NCBI GenBank assembly: GCA_016200205.1
Contig: JACQFF010000088.1
Span: 1-61,360 of the forward strand
DNA: 61,360 bases
From: Planctomycetia bacterium
Lineage (GTDB): Bacteria > Planctomycetota > Planctomycetia > Pirellulales > PALSA-1355
Direction: 5' to 3'
Shown here piece after piece: positions 44,197 to 53,259 of this stretch (positions are counted from its first letter, which is position 1; each line of letters opens with the position of its first letter). The position numbers were made by a program, and so were the translations under genes. Under the pieces are notes generated by a model. That model was not told where the DNA came from, did no database searches, and saw only the letters and a list, made by a program, of their open reading frames with translations.

Positions 44197-45132
44197 CTAT
44201 CGCTTGCTGCCGGTGGTGGGCTGAAACTCGGCGAACGTGACCGATTTGAAGGTCGCGAGTTGGTTGGCCGTGTCGGCGATTTTTTCCTCGTCTCGCTTCA
44301 ACAGCCGCCAGGAAACGTGATGTTCGCTACGGACGGCAACCATACGGCCCAGTTTGCTCGGGGCGGAAATCGTCAGTTGGACTTCGGTCGGAACCAGGCC
44401 CCGGCTGGCCAATTCCTCGTTGACCACCAGCCGGGCAAACGGCGGAGTCGATTCCGGATTGGACATCGCATTGAAGCGGGCATACCAGTCCGAAAACTCG
44501 CGATATTGCTGGGCCGCCTCGGGTGTGTTGGCCGGCTCGGTCTGGAGCCGGTAATTGATGAACTGGCTGGAGAGCGTCAATTCGCCCCCCGCGGAAAAAT
44601 CGGTTTCGAATTCAGGGTCGGCGGCAAATTTCAAAAACGCGTTGGAGCTTTTCCCGGCCAGGGCCTGGCATTGCCGCGCGAACACCAGCACGTCTTCGCT
44701 CCTGATTTCCGTCTTCAGTTTGCGCGAGGGATCAAGCAGGATAAATCGGCCATGTTGTTTGTCGAACACGGCGACTTGCTCGGGGTTGGGGGGGCTGGAA
44801 AGGTAATCGTAGACGTAGCCCGCCTTGAACAGCGTGGTCGTTTGGCTGACCGAGCTCTTGTCCTTGCCGACGAAAACTTTGGTTTCAATGCGAAAATCGT
44901 CGGCCAGACTCAACGAATGCATCAAGCTGATCGCCAATACGAACGTCAGCAACACATGGCTAAGTAGCAACGGGGAACGGGTTATGCGGTCGTCCAGGGT
45001 GCCCGCGCGAGGAGCCCAAACGTGAAAACCGTCGGGGACTGTCCCGATTTTGCGAAGTCTTCGCAGCAAAATGGGACTGTCCCCTTCTCCGCCACGGTTT
45101 TCGGAGAGGTTCTTAGATCGCATGGCAAACAC
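44197..45132 (-). CDS. Secreted protein of unknown function
   Basis: About 311 residues from the ATG 45132, or about 257 from a TTG at 44970. The hydrophobic stretch LLLSHVLLTFVLAISLMHSL (about 55-73) looks like a signal peptide, so the shorter start may be the true one, because the first 50 residues are encoded by the palindromic repeat at 45034-45084. The body has RIETKVFVGKDKSSVSQTTT, FDKQHGRFILLDPSRKLKTE and EFETDFSAGGELTLSSQFIN. I do not recognise the family. Possibly a lipoprotein-free outer/periplasmic protein; composition is like its neighbours. Confidence 0.6.
   Translation of the reverse strand: MFAMRSKNLSENRGGEGDSPILLRRLRKIGTVPDGFHVWAPRAGTLDDRITRSPLLLSHVLLTFVLAISLMHSLSLADDFRIETKVFVGKDKSSVSQTTTLFKAGYVYDYLSSPPNPEQVAVFDKQHGRFILLDPSRKLKTEIRSEDVLVFARQCQALAGKSSNAFLKFAADPEFETDFSAGGELTLSSQFINYRLQTEPANTPEAAQQYREFSDWYARFNAMSNPESTPPFARLVVNEELASRGLVPTEVQLTISAPSKLGRMVAVRSEHHVSWRLLKRDEEKIADTANQLATFKSVTFAEFQPTTGSKR
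45034..45084. repeat. GGGGAC...GTCCCC imperfect palindrome
   Basis: GGGGACTGTCCC at 45034-45045 and GGGACTGTCCCC at 45073-45084 flank ATTTTGC...GCAAAAT inner arms. The result is a 51-base near-perfect hairpin of the kind scattered in planctomycete genomes. It covers the apparent 5' end of the gene at 44197-45132. Confidence 0.65.
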
Positions 45133-45466
45133 CTCGCGGCGGGGAGCGGCTGGGGGAGGATTGGGCGAGGCGAGAGACTACCGCAAAACGCGTGGCCGTG
45201 TAAAGGCGAGAATGCCCGAACGGGAAGTGGAAAAACACGCGGTCAAAACGGCGTCGCACCGTTGGCGCTTACAGGGCGATTCCCTCGGCGCCCGCAGTGC
45301 CGGACCGCAAAATGGCAACGATTGTCCAACCCGTTACAATCGGAACATGATTTCGGGAGCGGGGGATGCAAACCTGGCGACCGCGCGTTATGGTTGATAG
45401 TTCACAACACGTCGCATGCTTTGGACTTGCTGCGACGAGAGAGAGCACTTGAGGACTTCGGACTCT
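45133..45466. other. Divergent intergenic region between the unknown secreted gene and the sugar dehydrogenase
   Basis: About 334 bases between divergent genes. No clear promoter or operator was identified; the sequence is GC-rich apart from AATGGCAACGATTGTC and the TTATGGTTGATAG stretch near 45390. A longer in-frame leader of the dehydrogenase starts at 45416 but is not used. Confidence 0.35.
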
Positions 45467-46786
45467 ATGGCGATAGCACTTGAACAGGCGATTCGAGACA
45501 AGACGGCCGTGGTGGGGGTCGTGGGTTTGGGATACGTCGGACTGCCGCTAGTTCGGGCTTTCATGGCCGCGAGCTTTCGCACGATGGGTTTTGACGTCGA
45601 TCACACCAAGGTCGAAAGGCTACTGGCCGGCAAAAGCTACATCGGGCATATTCCTTCAGAGTGGATCAGCGGCTGCATTCAAAGCAAGAAATTCACTCCC
45701 ACGTCGGACATGAAGCGGCTGGCCGAAGCCGATGCCCTGCTGATCTGCGTGCCGACCCCCCTGAGCGAAAGCCGCGATCCCGACTTGGCCTATGTCGAAG
45801 CCACCGCCCGCCAAATCGCGGCGGTGTTGCGGCCCGGCCAATTGGTGGTGCTGGAAAGCACGACGTATCCGGGCACGACCCGCGACGTCGTGCTGCCGAT
45901 TCTTGCTGCGCGCGGGCTCCGCTTGGGCAGCGAATTCTTCCTAGCATATAGCCCCGAGCGGGAAGATCCGGGCAATCCGAACTTCTCGGCCAGCGGCATT
46001 CCCAAAGTCGTCGGCGGCGCCGACCCAACCAGCGCGCGATTGGCCGAAGCTCTTTATTCCAAGGCCGTGGTGAACATCGTGCCGGTTTCGAGCTGCGAGG
46101 TGGCCGAGGCTTGCAAGATTCTGGAAAACACGTATCGCTCGGTCAATATCGCGATGGTCAACGAGCTGAAGATGCTGTTCGACAGCATTGGTATCGACGT
46201 TTGGGAGGTGATCGACGCGGCCAAAACCAAGCCCTTCGGATTCCAGGCGTTTTATCCCGGGCCCGGTTTGGGCGGGCACTGCATTCCCATCGATCCGTTC
46301 TACCTGAGCTGGGTCGCACGCAAGCACGGCATGCCGACGCGGTTCATCGAGTTGGCCGGCGAAATTAACGCCAGCATGCCCAAGTACGTCGTGCACCGCG
46401 TGATGGAATCGCTCAACGATGCCGGCAAGCCGATCAAGGGGAGCAGGATCTGCATTCTCGGCGTGGCGTACAAAAAAGACGTCGACGATCCGCGCGAGAG
46501 CCCATCGTTCGAGTTGATGGACCTGTTGCGCGAAGGGCACGCCATGCTCAGCTACAACGATCCGCACGTCCCGCTGCTGCCGAAAATTCGCCACCACGAC
46601 GTGCCCGAAATGCGCAGCACGCCTTTGGATGAAAAGTTCCTGGCCAGCCAGGATTGCGTGCTGATCGCCACCGATCACTCGGCCTACGACTACGATTTTA
46701 TCGTGCGGCATTCGAAACTAGTGGTCGACACGCGCAACGCGACCAGGAACGTGCGCGAGGGTCGCGCGAAAATCCGCAAAGCGTGA
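45467..46786 (+). CDS. UDP-N-acetylglucosamine/glucose 6-dehydrogenase (WbpA/UGDH family)
   Basis: 439 residues. GVVGLGYVGLPLVRAFMAA (about residues 15-33) binds NAD; VPTPLSESRDPDLAYV follows. The catalytic Cys is in PGLGGHCIPIDPFYL (about residue 271), and the C-terminal UDP-binding part begins SRICILGVAYKKDVDDPRES (about 327). The enzyme oxidises C6 twice to the uronic acid. The PFYLSW/GPGLGGHC context is closest to WbpA-type UDP-HexNAc dehydrogenases, but UDP-glucose cannot be excluded, and the next gene uses UDP-glucuronate. ATG 45467 chosen over an upstream ATG 45416. Confidence 0.92.
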   Translation: MAIALEQAIRDKTAVVGVVGLGYVGLPLVRAFMAASFRTMGFDVDHTKVERLLAGKSYIGHIPSEWISGCIQSKKFTPTSDMKRLAEADALLICVPTPLSESRDPDLAYVEATARQIAAVLRPGQLVVLESTTYPGTTRDVVLPILAARGLRLGSEFFLAYSPEREDPGNPNFSASGIPKVVGGADPTSARLAEALYSKAVVNIVPVSSCEVAEACKILENTYRSVNIAMVNELKMLFDSIGIDVWEVIDAAKTKPFGFQAFYPGPGLGGHCIPIDPFYLSWVARKHGMPTRFIELAGEINASMPKYVVHRVMESLNDAGKPIKGSRICILGVAYKKDVDDPRESPSFELMDLLREGHAMLSYNDPHVPLLPKIRHHDVPEMRSTPLDEKFLASQDCVLIATDHSAYDYDFIVRHSKLVVDTRNATRNVREGRAKIRKA

Positions 46787-46846
46787 ATTCGCGGCACCTG
46801 GGATCGCGGAAGTCGACCAGAACGCACGACATTTGAAGAACCCTTT

Positions 46847-47821
46847 ATGGCAGCGAACAAACGGGTATTAGTGACCGGAGGAGCCGGCTTTCTGGGCTCG
46901 CATTTGTGCGAGCGGCTGGTCGATGAAGGACACGACGTCATTTGCCTGGACAATTTCTTTACCAGCCAGAAGGCGAACGTCGCGCATCTGCTCGAGCGCC
47001 GGAATTTCGAATTGATTCGCCACGACATCACGCAGCCGATCTGGCTGGAAGTCGACGAAATCTACAATCTGGCTTGCCCCGCGTCGCCGGGCCACTATCA
47101 ATTCAATCCGATCAAGACCACCAAGACTTCCGTGTTAGGCGCGATCCACGTGCTGGGAATGGCGCATCGCTGCAAAGCCAAAGTGCTGCAGGCCTCGACC
47201 AGCGAAGTCTACGGCGATCCCGAGGTGCATCCGCAACCCGAATCCTACCGCGGCGCCGTGAACCCCATCGGCCGGCGGGCTTGCTATGACGAAGGCAAAC
47301 GGATCGCCGAAACGCTGTTCATGGACTACCATCGTATGAACCGCGTCAACGTGCGGATCGTGCGCATCTTCAATACCTATGGCGAGCGGATGAATCCCTA
47401 CGATGGACGCGTGGTTTCCAATTTCATTCGCCAGGCTCTGGCCGGCGAAGAAATTACCATCTTTGGCCAGGGCGAACAGACCCGCTCGTTCTGCTATCGC
47501 GATGATTTGGTCGAGGGCATGATTCGCATGATGAATGGGCCCGATGATTTCATTGGCCCGGTGAATCTCGGCAACGCCAGCGAGTTCACGATTCGCGAGC
47601 TTGCCAGGATAGTGATCGAGATGACCGGTTCGAAATCAAAGCTGGTTCATCTGCCGCTGCCGGCCGACGATCCGACCAAACGCCGACCTGACATCACGCT
47701 GGCCAAAAAAAATTTGAACTGGGAGCCGAAGGTGCCCTTGCGCGAAGGCCTGGCCCGGACGATCGCCTGGTTTCGCTCGATCGACCTGGCCGATTACCGC
47801 CCGCCGACGCCGAACTTCTGA
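46847..47821 (+). CDS. UDP-glucuronate decarboxylase (UDP-xylose synthase) / NAD-dependent epimerase
   Basis: 324 residues, extended SDR fold. [14 protein letters not shown] (about 11-24) binds [23 protein letters not shown] is the family-specific stretch (about 120); the catalytic YxxxK is ACYDEGKR (Tyr about 146, Lys about 150). [19 protein letters not shown] is characteristic of UXS. It converts UDP-GlcA to UDP-xylose and works with the preceding dehydrogenase. The dehydrogenase's likely HexNAc preference leaves the UDP-GlcA source open. Confidence 0.92.
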   Translation: MAANKRVLVTGGAGFLGSHLCERLVDEGHDVICLDNFFTSQKANVAHLLERRNFELIRHDITQPIWLEVDEIYNLACPASPGHYQFNPIKTTKTSVLGAIHVLGMAHRCKAKVLQASTSEVYGDPEVHPQPESYRGAVNPIGRRACYDEGKRIAETLFMDYHRMNRVNVRIVRIFNTYGERMNPYDGRVVSNFIRQALAGEEITIFGQGEQTRSFCYRDDLVEGMIRMMNGPDDFIGPVNLGNASEFTIRELARIVIEMTGSKSKLVHLPLPADDPTKRRPDITLAKKNLNWEPKVPLREGLARTIAWFRSIDLADYRPPTPNF

Positions 47822-47835
47822 TTTCGCGCCGCGCC

Positions 47836-47867
47836 GCCGCCAGCGGCCGTTTATGGCCGCTGGCGGC
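47836..47867. terminator. Perfect 13-bp hairpin between convergent genes
   Basis: GCCGCCAGCGGCC (47836-47848) and GGCCGCTGGCGGC (47855-47867) pair over 13 bases with a 6-base loop. It lies between the UXS stop (+) and the VanZ-like stop (-). The following T tract is weak (CTTA), so terminator strength is uncertain; it may be a repeat. Confidence 0.45.
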
Positions 47868-47906
47868 TTAGCCTGGCGCCGGCCGATAAGTTTTGTCCGG
47901 CCGTTG

Positions 47907-48329
47907 TCAGTTCCGCCGCAATTGAGCCGGCCGGCGGAAAACGGCGGCGGCCCCAAGAAACAGCGCGCTGCCGACGAGCGCCCCGGCGACGTCGGCGGTC
48001 CAGTCGAAGACATCGCATTCGCGGCCCACGGGAATTTGCGTAATTTCGTCGACGGCCCCGAACACCGCCAGCAAGCCCAAGATGGCGATCCGTTGCCGCC
48101 AGCCCAGGGCTTGTCGCAGGAACCAATTCAGCGAGACCAGAAACGCCAGGCCCGCATAGGCGGCCAGATGCAGCGATTTATCCGAAGGGCCGGACATGAT
48201 CACTTCCGGCGGATTTGGAATGTGCGTGCCGACCACCAGCGCCAGACTATAGCCAGCCAACAGCACCAGAGCCGCTTTGTTTCGCCGCTTCGTCCGGTCG
48301 ATTTCCATCATCGTCATCTTGGCTTGCAA
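47907..48329 (-). CDS. VanZ-family membrane protein
   Basis: 140 residues with four hydrophobic segments. KAALVLLAGYSLALVVGTHI, then SDKSLHLAAYAGLAFLVSL (the conserved DKxxH stretch), GAVDEITQIPVGRECDVFDW and ADVAGALVGSALFLGAAAV are family hallmarks. The conserved acidic/His pattern is present. Its role in bacteria is unknown outside teicoplanin resistance. It is not linked to resistance here. Convergent with UXS. Confidence 0.82.
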   Translation of the reverse strand: MQAKMTMMEIDRTKRRNKAALVLLAGYSLALVVGTHIPNPPEVIMSGPSDKSLHLAAYAGLAFLVSLNWFLRQALGWRQRIAILGLLAVFGAVDEITQIPVGRECDVFDWTADVAGALVGSALFLGAAAVFRRPAQLRRN

Positions 48330-48510
48330 CTTCGAATTCGACCCGCTTTTGCCGGGCTAGCGCCGCGGAAGCGTCCCCCTTCGAGTGCGCTGAAAGATCG
48401 CGTGAGAAATGTTATATATAAAGGTATAGAAAGTGGACCGTTCCGTCAGCCCCAATTCGTCGCGTGGCGGCGGGTCCGTTCCGGTTTAACCCGCTCCTTA
48501 CGGAATCGTC

Positions 48511-49293
48511 ATGAAACAAAGCGCACTGAGCATGGCCGAGATGGCCCAATGGAACGAAACGGGTTACCTATCCGTGCCCCAGCTCTTCGATGAGAAAGAA
48601 ATGGAGATTCTGCTCAAGTACGCCAAAGCAGACCAGGCACTGATCGCCGGCGCGGCGGGGCGCAAGGACGCGACGGGCCAAATCACGAAGCTGACCCTGT
48701 GGAATCATGCCGGCGACGACCTGTACGGCATGTTTTCGCGCTCGCCCCGGATCGTCGACCGCATGGAACAACTGCTGGGCGGAGAAGTCTATCACTACCA
48801 CACCAAAATGATGCTCAAAGAGCCTTTCGTTGGCGGCGCGTGGGAATGGCACCAGGATTACGGCTATTGGTATTACAACGGCTGCCTGTTTCCGTATTTG
48901 GCAAGTTGTTTGATCGCCGTCGATCGGGCCACGAAACAAAACGGTTGTTTGCAAGTGCTCAAGGGATCGCATCTGATGGGCCGCATCGAGCATGGCAAAA
49001 CGGGCGATCAAACGGGGGCCGATCTCGAGATGGTCGAAGCGGCCCTGGCGCGGATGGAATTGGTCCATATCGAGGCCCAGCCGGGCGATGCGCTGTTTTT
49101 TCATTGCAATCTGCTGCACCGCTCGGATCAGAACCGTTCGCCCGACCCGCGCTGGTCGCTGATTTGCTGTTACAACGCGGCCCGCAACAATCCGTTTAAA
49201 GAGTCGCGTCATCCGCGCTACTCGCCGCTGGCGAAGGTAAGCGATTCGGCCATCAAACAGTGGAAACAGCCGCAAGCCACGCTCACCACATGA
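48511..49293 (+). CDS. Phytanoyl-CoA dioxygenase (PhyH)-family Fe(II)/2-oxoglutarate oxygenase
   Basis: 260 residues. The iron-binding HxD is [10 protein letters not shown] (His and Asp about residues 114 and 116), the distal His is in [13 protein letters not shown] (about 201) and the 2-oxoglutarate Arg is in the following [21 protein letters not shown] precedes the site. Substrate unknown. A stop 5' of a TIM-barrel isomerase gene, 7 bases away, suggests a shared small-molecule pathway. The upstream region has TTATATATAA near 48412, a possible -10 zone. Confidence 0.88.
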   Translation: MKQSALSMAEMAQWNETGYLSVPQLFDEKEMEILLKYAKADQALIAGAAGRKDATGQITKLTLWNHAGDDLYGMFSRSPRIVDRMEQLLGGEVYHYHTKMMLKEPFVGGAWEWHQDYGYWYYNGCLFPYLASCLIAVDRATKQNGCLQVLKGSHLMGRIEHGKTGDQTGADLEMVEAALARMELVHIEAQPGDALFFHCNLLHRSDQNRSPDPRWSLICCYNAARNNPFKESRHPRYSPLAKVSDSAIKQWKQPQATLTT

Positions 49294-49300
49294 GCCGAAC

Positions 49301-50125
49301 ATGAAGCTGGGACTCATCAATTCCGCCTGGGTGCAGGCTCAACAACCGACCGTCTTTGGCTTGCAAAAGACCAAGGAGATAGGCTTCGACAGCGTCGATA
49401 TTTTCGTCGATCCCTTGGACCTCGACGTGCGCGAGCGGCGGCTGATCAAGGACGAGTGCGACCGGCTGAGTTTGCCGATCGTTTCGCTCCCGTGTGTCGC
49501 CGTGGGCTTGATCGATTTCAATTCCAGCGTGCGGGCCTTCCACATCCAGCGCGCGATGGCCTATCTCGACCTGGCCTATGAATACGAGGCCAAAAACGTG
49601 TTGCTCGTGATCGGAGAATACATCTGGAACCGTGAGGTGATTGCTCCCCAGGAGCAGTGGCAGTTGGGAGTCAACGCGGTCCGGGCGCTGGGCCAGCGGG
49701 CCGGGGAATTGGATTTGGAAATCGTGCTCGAATTGGAGCCGTTTCCACTCTCGCTCGTCAACACGGTCGATACGATGGTCCGATTCTTGAATGAGGTCGA
49801 ACTTTCGAACGTGAAGGCGAACCTCGATATTTCGCATTTGGTCCTGTCGCACGTGCCAGCCGGCGAAATTCGCCGCTTGAAGGGACGCGTCGGGCACGTC
49901 CACCTTTCCGATTGCGATGGCCGGGTCCACGGCGATTTGCCGCCCGGCCGAGGCGTCGTGCCGTTCGAGCAGTACTTGCGCGAAATCAAGGATTTGGCGC
50001 TGGGCAACCGCGCGATCTCGATCGAGTTGGAATACTCGCCCCAGCCGGAGAAAATTGTCGAGTGGGTTGAAGAGGCCTATCGCGAAACCAACAAGCTGCT
50101 GCAAAAGCTGGCGCTGCGAGATTGA
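49301..50125 (+). CDS. Sugar phosphate isomerase/epimerase-like TIM-barrel protein
   Basis: 274 residues with the AP-endonuclease-2 fold. The metal ligands would be Glu in [11 protein letters not shown] (about 145), the Asp/His in [11 protein letters not shown] (about 171), and the acidic/His groups in [20 protein letters not shown] (about 195-215) and [10 protein letters not shown] (about 246). The substrate is not known. It is co-transcribed with the PhyH gene before and tadA after (TTGA overlap), a hint that the three share a promoter, not that they share a pathway. Confidence 0.85.
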   Translation: MKLGLINSAWVQAQQPTVFGLQKTKEIGFDSVDIFVDPLDLDVRERRLIKDECDRLSLPIVSLPCVAVGLIDFNSSVRAFHIQRAMAYLDLAYEYEAKNVLLVIGEYIWNREVIAPQEQWQLGVNAVRALGQRAGELDLEIVLELEPFPLSLVNTVDTMVRFLNEVELSNVKANLDISHLVLSHVPAGEIRRLKGRVGHVHLSDCDGRVHGDLPPGRGVVPFEQYLREIKDLALGNRAISIELEYSPQPEKIVEWVEEAYRETNKLLQKLALRD

Positions 50126-50595
50126 GGAAATTCCGCGTGCACGAGAATTTCATGCGGCTGGCGTTGCGAGAGGCCGAAGGGGCACTTTCGGAAAACGAGG
50201 TGCCGGTCGGCGCGGTGATCGTGCACAACGAGCGGCTGATTGCCTCGGCGCACAACCAGCGCGAGCAATTGCGCGACCCGACGGCCCACGCCGAGATGAT
50301 CGCCATTACTCAGGCCGCCGAAGCCTTGGGTAGCTGGCGGCTGGAAGACTGCACGTTGTACGTTACCTTGGAGCCGTGCCCGATGTGCGCCGGCGCGATC
50401 TTGCAGGCGCGAATTCCAACCGTCGTGTATGGAGCCGCCGATCCCAAGGGCGGGGCCGTGCACACGCTCTATCAACTCTTGAGCGATCCTCGACTCAACC
50501 ACCGCGTGCAAATCGTCAGCGGAGTGCTCGTTAGCCCCTGTGGTGAGATTCTCACGCGTTTTTTTCAGAGCCAACGCCGATTGGGAAAGAAGTAG
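50122..50595 (+). CDS. tadA: tRNA-specific adenosine(34) deaminase
   Basis: 157 residues, standard size. The zinc site is H56 and E58 in [13 protein letters not shown], with C86 and C89 in [21 protein letters not shown] precedes. It makes inosine at tRNA wobble position 34. TTG start overlaps the isomerase stop (TTGA); alternative starts are GTG 50137 or ATG 50152. It is an essential housekeeping gene in an otherwise accessory neighbourhood. Confidence 0.93.
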   Translation: MRKFRVHENFMRLALREAEGALSENEVPVGAVIVHNERLIASAHNQREQLRDPTAHAEMIAITQAAEALGSWRLEDCTLYVTLEPCPMCAGAILQARIPTVVYGAADPKGGAVHTLYQLLSDPRLNHRVQIVSGVLVSPCGEILTRFFQSQRRLGKK

Positions 50596-50612
50596 GGGGT
50601 CGGATTTGGGCG

Positions 50613-50628
50613 TTAGCGTTAACGCTAA
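50613..50628. repeat. Perfect 16-bp palindrome downstream of tadA
   Basis: TTAGCGTTAACGCTAA, self-complementary, lies 18 bases after the tadA stop inside a GGG...CCC-flanked segment. Could be a hairpin terminator or regulator-binding site; no T tract follows. Confidence 0.45.
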
Positions 50629-50753
50629 TCCCTCCTCTACCCCCTCAATCCCCAAGGCCCAACCCCGATCCGCTAGCTCCAGCGGCGGGCGTGCCGTATG
50701 ATCGAGTTTTATGAAATCCGCGTCGGTCTTCGCACGTTAAGGGCGCCTGGTTC

Positions 50754-52895
50754 ATGGTTCACAGACGATTCCCCTGCCGGTTGTGCCTGGCGGTGCTATT
50801 GATCGTACTAACCGGCGCGCGATTTGCTCGGGCCGGCGGCGGGCCTGAAAACGTGTTCGTCGTGGTCAATGCCGCCAGTTGGGCTTCGCAGGCCGTCGCC
50901 AACCATTTCATCCAATTGCGTCAGATCCCGCCGGTCAACGTGTTCTACATCAACTGGACCGGCGGCTTCGAGAGCATCGAGGGCGAAACGCTCCGCAAAA
51001 ATATCCTCGTGCCGGCCCTGGATGCAATCGACAAGCGCGGCCTGCTCAACCAAATCGACTACATCGTCTACTCGAGCGATTTCCCGTATTCGATCGATTT
51101 CAACAGAGATTTCGTCGGCGCTCGATTTCCCGAGCAGATTCCGCCGGAATGTTCGCTGAACTCGGCCACGTATTTGTGGAACCTGGTGCTGGCGAAGAAT
51201 CCAATCCTGGTGGATCTGCATATCAACCACTACATGCGCTCGTTCACGAATCGCAAGACGTCCGCGCCGACGCACGGTTTTCATAGCTGGTACGGCTGGG
51301 GAAACCAGGGCGAGCTGATCGAAGCGGGGGGGCAGCCCTACATGCTTTCCACCGTGCTGGCCATCACCAGCGGCCGCGGCAATTCGGTGCGCGAGGCGAT
51401 CGCCTATTTGCGCTCCAGCGCCTCGGCCGATGGCACGTTCCCCAAAGGCACGATCTATTTCGACAGCACGGACAATGTGCGAACTCAAAAACGGGCCTAT
51501 CACTTCGCCACGGCCATCGATGACCTGAAGAAACTCGCCGTCGCCGGCGAGGTGGTGAGAGCCGATGTGCCGACGGGCCGCGACGATGTGATGGGCGCCA
51601 TGACCGGCGTGCAGGAAATCTTCTGGGGCCGAACGCGCAACAAGATTCTGTCGGGCGCGATTTGCGAAAACTTCACCAGTTTCGGCGGCAAAATGGTCGA
51701 AGGGAGCTCTCAAACTCCGCTCTCGGAGTTTTTACGCTACGGAGCTGCCGCCTCGAGCGGCACCATCAACGAACCGTTCGCGCTCGCCGAAAAGTTTCCC
51801 ACCGCTGACATTCACGTCCACTACGCGCGCGGCTGCTCGCTGGCCGAGGCCTATTACCAATCGGTATTCGACCCGGCCCAACTCCTGATCGTCGGCGATC
51901 CACTCTGCCGGCCCTGGGCCAATATCCCCAAGGTGTATATCAGGGGGGTCAAGCCGAACGCCAAAATCTCCGGCACGCTGACCATCAAGCCCTCGGGTAA
52001 GTTTCCCAAGCCATCGAAAATCGAGCGCTTCGAACTATTCGTCGACGGCCGGCGCGCGGCGGCGGCCAAGGATGGCGAAAGCTTGGAATGGGATTCGACG
52101 GGCGAAGTTGACGGATATCACGAGTTGCGCGTGGTGGGGGTTGAAGAGGGACCGATCGAGACCCAAGGTCGCACCGTTTTTCCGGTATTCGTCGACAACC
52201 ACGGCCGCAGCGCTCAGATGAGCATCCTTCCCGAAAAAACGGTCCGCTGGGGTGAAACTTTGAAAGTGCATGTCAAAGCGCCCGAAATGGCGGAGATTTA
52301 TCTTCTGCACAACGGCCGCCTGCTGGCCAAGATCGACGGCGAAGAGGGTGACGTCAACTTGAACCCCCAAGTGTTCGGCACCGGCCCGGTTACGCTTCAC
52401 GCCGTCGGCATCGTCCCCAGCAACCCCCGCGACCGCGTAATAGCGGCTCCCGTTCAACTGGTGGTCGAAGCCGGCAAGCCGCTCGCGCCGCTGAAGGATG
52501 TACCCGATAAGCTGGCGCCGGGCCTGGTGCTCAAGCTCCCGGATAACAAAGTCGTGCCGGTGCAAGAGACGCTCGACCCCAACTGGCTCACTTCGGCGGG
52601 CCTCGAATCCGACCAGCCGTTTCTGCTGCAAGGCTATTTCGAGATCCCGACCGACGATGTCTACCAGTTTCAAGTTTGGCACGATGGCGACGTGAAGTTG
52701 AGCGTCAACGGCAGCGTGCTCTACGACGTCAAGCACGGGAACCAGTCGCAACGATTCATTGCCATCGCCTTGGCCGCGGGCCAGCACCGGCTAACCGTTA
52801 GCGGCCGCACGGGCAACGATGCCAAGCTGCGAATTCTCTTCGGCGGCCCCGGTGCCTTGAGCTTGAGCGGCAAGGATTTCCGCCACGCCCGGTAG
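50754..52895 (+). CDS. TIGR03790-family secreted protein with C-terminal PA14-like domain
   Basis: 713 residues. A signal peptide (CLAVLLIVLTGARFARA) precedes the TIGR03790 core: PENVFVVVNAASWASQAVANHF, DYIVYSSDFPYSIDF (about 103) and HVHYARGCSLAEAYYQSV and IVGDPLCRPWANIPKV (about 380). A C-terminal beta region (about 600-713) with FLLQGYFEIPTDDVYQFQVW and ALAAGQHRLTV has the look of PA14 carbohydrate-binding domains. Function is unknown; the family is common in planctomycetes. ATG 50754. Confidence 0.85.
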   Translation: MVHRRFPCRLCLAVLLIVLTGARFARAGGGPENVFVVVNAASWASQAVANHFIQLRQIPPVNVFYINWTGGFESIEGETLRKNILVPALDAIDKRGLLNQIDYIVYSSDFPYSIDFNRDFVGARFPEQIPPECSLNSATYLWNLVLAKNPILVDLHINHYMRSFTNRKTSAPTHGFHSWYGWGNQGELIEAGGQPYMLSTVLAITSGRGNSVREAIAYLRSSASADGTFPKGTIYFDSTDNVRTQKRAYHFATAIDDLKKLAVAGEVVRADVPTGRDDVMGAMTGVQEIFWGRTRNKILSGAICENFTSFGGKMVEGSSQTPLSEFLRYGAAASSGTINEPFALAEKFPTADIHVHYARGCSLAEAYYQSVFDPAQLLIVGDPLCRPWANIPKVYIRGVKPNAKISGTLTIKPSGKFPKPSKIERFELFVDGRRAAAAKDGESLEWDSTGEVDGYHELRVVGVEEGPIETQGRTVFPVFVDNHGRSAQMSILPEKTVRWGETLKVHVKAPEMAEIYLLHNGRLLAKIDGEEGDVNLNPQVFGTGPVTLHAVGIVPSNPRDRVIAAPVQLVVEAGKPLAPLKDVPDKLAPGLVLKLPDNKVVPVQETLDPNWLTSAGLESDQPFLLQGYFEIPTDDVYQFQVWHDGDVKLSVNGSVLYDVKHGNQSQRFIAIALAAGQHRLTVSGRTGNDAKLRILFGGPGALSLSGKDFRHAR

Positions 52896-52961
52896 GGTGG
52901 GATTTACAACGCCCAAGCAAAGACCGGCAGATTGCAGCCGCAGCGCGGCGAGCGGCATTAG

Positions 52962-53115
52962 CCAGGGGCGCAGCCCCTGGAACCTGGGCGAGGCGCGCGA
53001 TCAAAGCCCCAACGGGGCGCGCTTCAGAGCGCCCCGTTGGGGCTCATGAATCGTCGTTGGTGACCGCAAACCAGGGGCGTTGCCCCTGGCTATCGCAGGT
53101 TGGGCCTTCGGCCCA
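52962..53115. repeat. Cluster of four palindromes between convergent genes
   Basis: Perfect hairpins: CCAGGGGC-GCA-GCCCCTGG (52962-52980), a 16-base stem AGCCCCAACGGGGCGC with 8-base loop (53005-53044), CCAGGGGC-GTT-GCCCCTGG (53071-53089) and TGGGCC-TTC-GGCCCA (53101-53115). The first and third are near-identical. They fill the gap between the TIGR03790 and DUF1559 genes. Confidence 0.75.
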
Positions 53116-53197
53116 GAAAAGGGCAGGGGGATTGTCGGATTCTCCCGCTTTGCCGGAACTTTTCGCTGGCAAATGCGCGGCGCCGGCCGCGCGCAAC

Positions 53198-53231
53198 AAA
53201 AACGCCCCGCGGAGATTGTCTTCGCGGGGCG
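53198..53231 (-). terminator. Rho-independent terminator of the DUF1559 gene
   Basis: On the minus strand, a perfect 9-base stem CGCCCCGCG/CGCGGGGCG (53203-53211 with 53223-53231) is followed by TTTTT (53202-53198). It lies about 28 bases past the stop of the minus-strand gene ending at 53260. Confidence 0.85.
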
Positions 53232-53259
53232 CTTGAGATTCTTTCTGGACTTGGATCGA

